From NCBI GenBank assembly GCA_956465555.1, contig OY101126.1, positions 600,501 to 664,500 on the forward strand: a stretch of DNA of 64,000 nucleotides. The letters run 5' to 3'. Positions 61,951 to 64,000 of the stretch are shown piece by piece (positions within the stretch are counted from its first letter, which is position 1; every line of letters begins with the position of its first letter). Below the pieces are notes generated by a model. The model had not been told where the DNA came from and ran no database searches. It worked only from the letters and a program-made list of their open reading frames with translations. Made by a program: the position numbers and the translations under genes. Origin of the DNA: Nitzschia sp. pyKryTriq1 (taxonomy: Eukaryota; Bacillariophyta; Bacillariophyceae; Bacillariales; Bacillariaceae).

Positions 61951-63756
61951 CTAAGACTTGCTTTTGGTTGCTTGTAGAGAATCTGCAGTCTTTGCAAGAT
62001 AGCTACGTGCATCGCCGAACAGTTTATGGGCATCCTCAAGAGAATGCGCGATTGCTGTCATCGACAGTGTTCCCACTGTAGAAACTCGCCCGAGCATGTG
62101 GAGGACAACCCCTTTTTGTCGAGATGGATCCCAGTGCAAGTCAGGCCGAGCTGTCATGGCGTGAAATAAATCTTTGGGATAAAGCTTTTCTTTCATGGGG
62201 GTATCGGAGATGTTGTCCGAGGATACGTAGTACAGGGGCTGTCCGTTAGGGGCTAGGAACAGACCCGTCGCGGGGTCTACATGTCCGTGAGTCAACAGCT
62301 TCAGTGTCATCCTATCGGAGAAACGCCGAGCGACGATGAGTGCTCTTGGAAACCAAAAATTTGTCAAAATACGGTAAGCACGAAACACGTACCAAGGATG
62401 AGTTGTACCTGTCGGAGCAAGACAAAGCGATGGTGAGTGCTCTTGGAAACCACGTCAAATTTTTGCCATACTATTTCAATTCGCAACAACGAAATACACA
62501 CCTGTCATTCGAAGGTTGATCTCGACGGCATAGATTTCCCACTGACCAATAGCTTTTGAGACACATAGAAAGTCAACTCCAAATCGGTCGCGGACACCAG
62601 CGCTGGCAAGAAAGTCTCCAACCTTCTTTCCGTACTCTAAAAGTTGAAGTCGGTAGTCTGATTTGCATGGGAATTCGCAACCAAGGTAGACCTGTTCGTC
62701 AAGGACCTGCTCGTGAGTGCTCAATATCGAGACAAATCCTTTCTCATCAATCACTCCTTGTACAGAGGGACTCGCAACACCCTGCTTTCTTCTGGTTGGT
62801 TTGGGAGCGCCGTGCTCCTCATCCACATCAATAAAGAGTTCAAAAATGCATCCCATAACAGGAATCTCCTCTCGATAATCATCCCATGTGCGACGGTGAA
62901 AGATGCCGTTTTCGAATGCCAACTTGGTCAAGCGCTTCAGTTCCTTGTCTGGCGGATAATCTGTGATATATCGATGCATGGTTTGAACTCTCTCTTGTAC
63001 CCGCGTGAGGTCGAGCACCGCGTTTCCCATCCCTGAAAATCCGTCAGCCAACTTGACAACCCCTTTGGTCGCCCGTGGATTGCGCCGAAGAACCTTCCAG
63101 ATAGATTTGTACAGGCAATCCAGATCTTTTTCTTCTTTGTAGGTACCATCGGCACACGGGATGCCTAAAAGTTTAAAGATGGAGCGACTGCCCTGTTTTG
63201 TACCAAATAATTGGCTTTGCTCAGGGGTAGCCGAATAGAATGGCAGTCCCAAGAGTTTGCCTAGCTTGTCTTCATATTCTGTCGCCCGCCAAATCATAAG
63301 AAAGAATTCTTGCAAATCGCCGCTGCCCATATTTGCTTCGACGCAGTACTCCTTGATGCGTTCGATGACAAAGTGATTGCCGCACAACTTTTCCGCGAGG
63401 CAGTGGTCAGAGGACGGGTCACCGAGGTTCCAAAATCGCACCCGACTTCGAGCACTGTCTCGGAGCCGCTTCGGCAGGAGCGAGAAATAGTAATTTACGG
63501 TCCAATCATCCACTTGATTGCTTGTGACAATCAGGAGCTCTGTATTCGGATTCGCGAGAGCAAGTAGTACAAAAAGAATTCTCTCTTCGTAGCTGATGAT
63601 GTTCTTTACGGTTTTGAGCTCTCTCGGGCAGAAACTCAACGATGGAATGGCGATGATGTTGTGGCCTTCGATTTCCCAAACTGCGAACGATTTTTTCGGA
63701 CAATGATTCTGGGGCATTTTCGCATGCATGTTTCGTTCTATAAGGGATAAGTTCAT
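61951..63756 (-). CDS. ATP-grasp carboxylate-amine ligase-like protein (2 exons)
   Basis: Exons 62502-63756 and 61951-62408 (minus) join in phase over a 93-nt GT-AG intron into 570 residues. The ATG at 63756 starts MNLSLIERNMHAK; an upstream exon beyond the window cannot be excluded. The N-terminal part matches the pre-ATP-grasp domain (LLALANPNTELLIVTSNQVDDWTVNYYFSLLPKRLRD). LFGTKQGSRSIFKLLGIPCADG and a Lys/Gly nucleotide loop (GVVKLADGFSGMGN) follow. The exon junction creates EINLRMTGTTHPWY, the metal/ATP-site motif N-x-R-x-x-GTTHP of PGM1-like ligases. Such enzymes ligate an amino acid or amine to a carboxylate; the product here is unknown. Confidence 0.82.
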
Positions 63757-64000
63757 AGGTAGAGTATCTGTTTTGATTCTTTTTTCGTGCAAGAGGATGA
63801 TGATGTCTGTCGCTTTTTCCTCTCATTGACCAACTCACCGAAACCAGAATGCCTGCATACTGGGGAGTGCTGATCGGATGATATCATTGTTGATACATTT
63901 CTTTCGTCGGATTTGAATTACACCGGGTTACGACGTTCCAGTTCGGATTTTTTTGGGGAAATGAGAAGCGGTCACTCACTCGTGTGTTTTGCCTGAATTG

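Overview
This is a 64 kb piece of a nuclear genome from a photosynthetic stramenopile, most likely a diatom. Several proteins carry bipartite plastid leaders whose signal-peptide cleavage site is followed by F or Y (AAAFAP at 5.6 kb, LAFQQ at 8.0 kb, VGFVP at 43.8 kb, TAYS at 48.9 kb). Genes are dense, lie on both strands, and have zero to three short GT-AG introns of about 27-200 nt. The gene set is eukaryotic (proteasome, CCT, UGGT, dynactin, U2AF-like, V-ATPase). I cannot name the species.

Layout. 0-5 kb: 3' end of a SET-domain gene ending in KDEL, then a large repeat protein. 5.6-10 kb: Thf1/Psb29, another plastid-targeted protein and a small multi-exon gene of mitochondrial type. 10.4-17 kb: an SR/His-rich protein, a U2AF-like RRM protein and an ER J-domain protein. 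17-24 kb: a small hypothetical gene, a mitochondrial SAM carrier, a RING protein, a V-ATPase proteolipid and a beta2 proteasome subunit with a secretory-type leader. 24-39 kb: a coiled-coil protein, CCT gamma, UGGT, an unknown protein, dynactin p50 and an LtrA-like membrane protein. 40-50 kb: a dynamin-like GTPase, a thylakoid-lumen protein, a TPR-AHA1 co-chaperone, a TenA enzyme and a PAP/fibrillin. 50-64 kb: zinc-ribbon and RCC1 proteins, a Ty1/copia fragment, a family of unknown function, a secreted GH2 beta-galactosidase and an ATP-grasp ligase.

There is no operon logic, but one theme recurs. Four genes concern protein folding or modification in the secretory route: SET-KDEL, J/TRX/VHL-like/ShKT-HDEL, UGGT, and the leader-bearing beta2 subunit. 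Two more concern cytosolic folding (CCT gamma, TPR-AHA1).

The most interesting single gene is the ER J-domain protein at 15.7-17.0 kb. It carries a segment resembling the pVHL beta domain, including the H-x-W-x-x-R-D signature of the hydroxyproline pocket. The second striking feature is genome texture: intergenic DNA is full of islands built from two perfect palindromes, GTACCGGTAC and CTACTAGTAG, which occasionally run into coding sequence.
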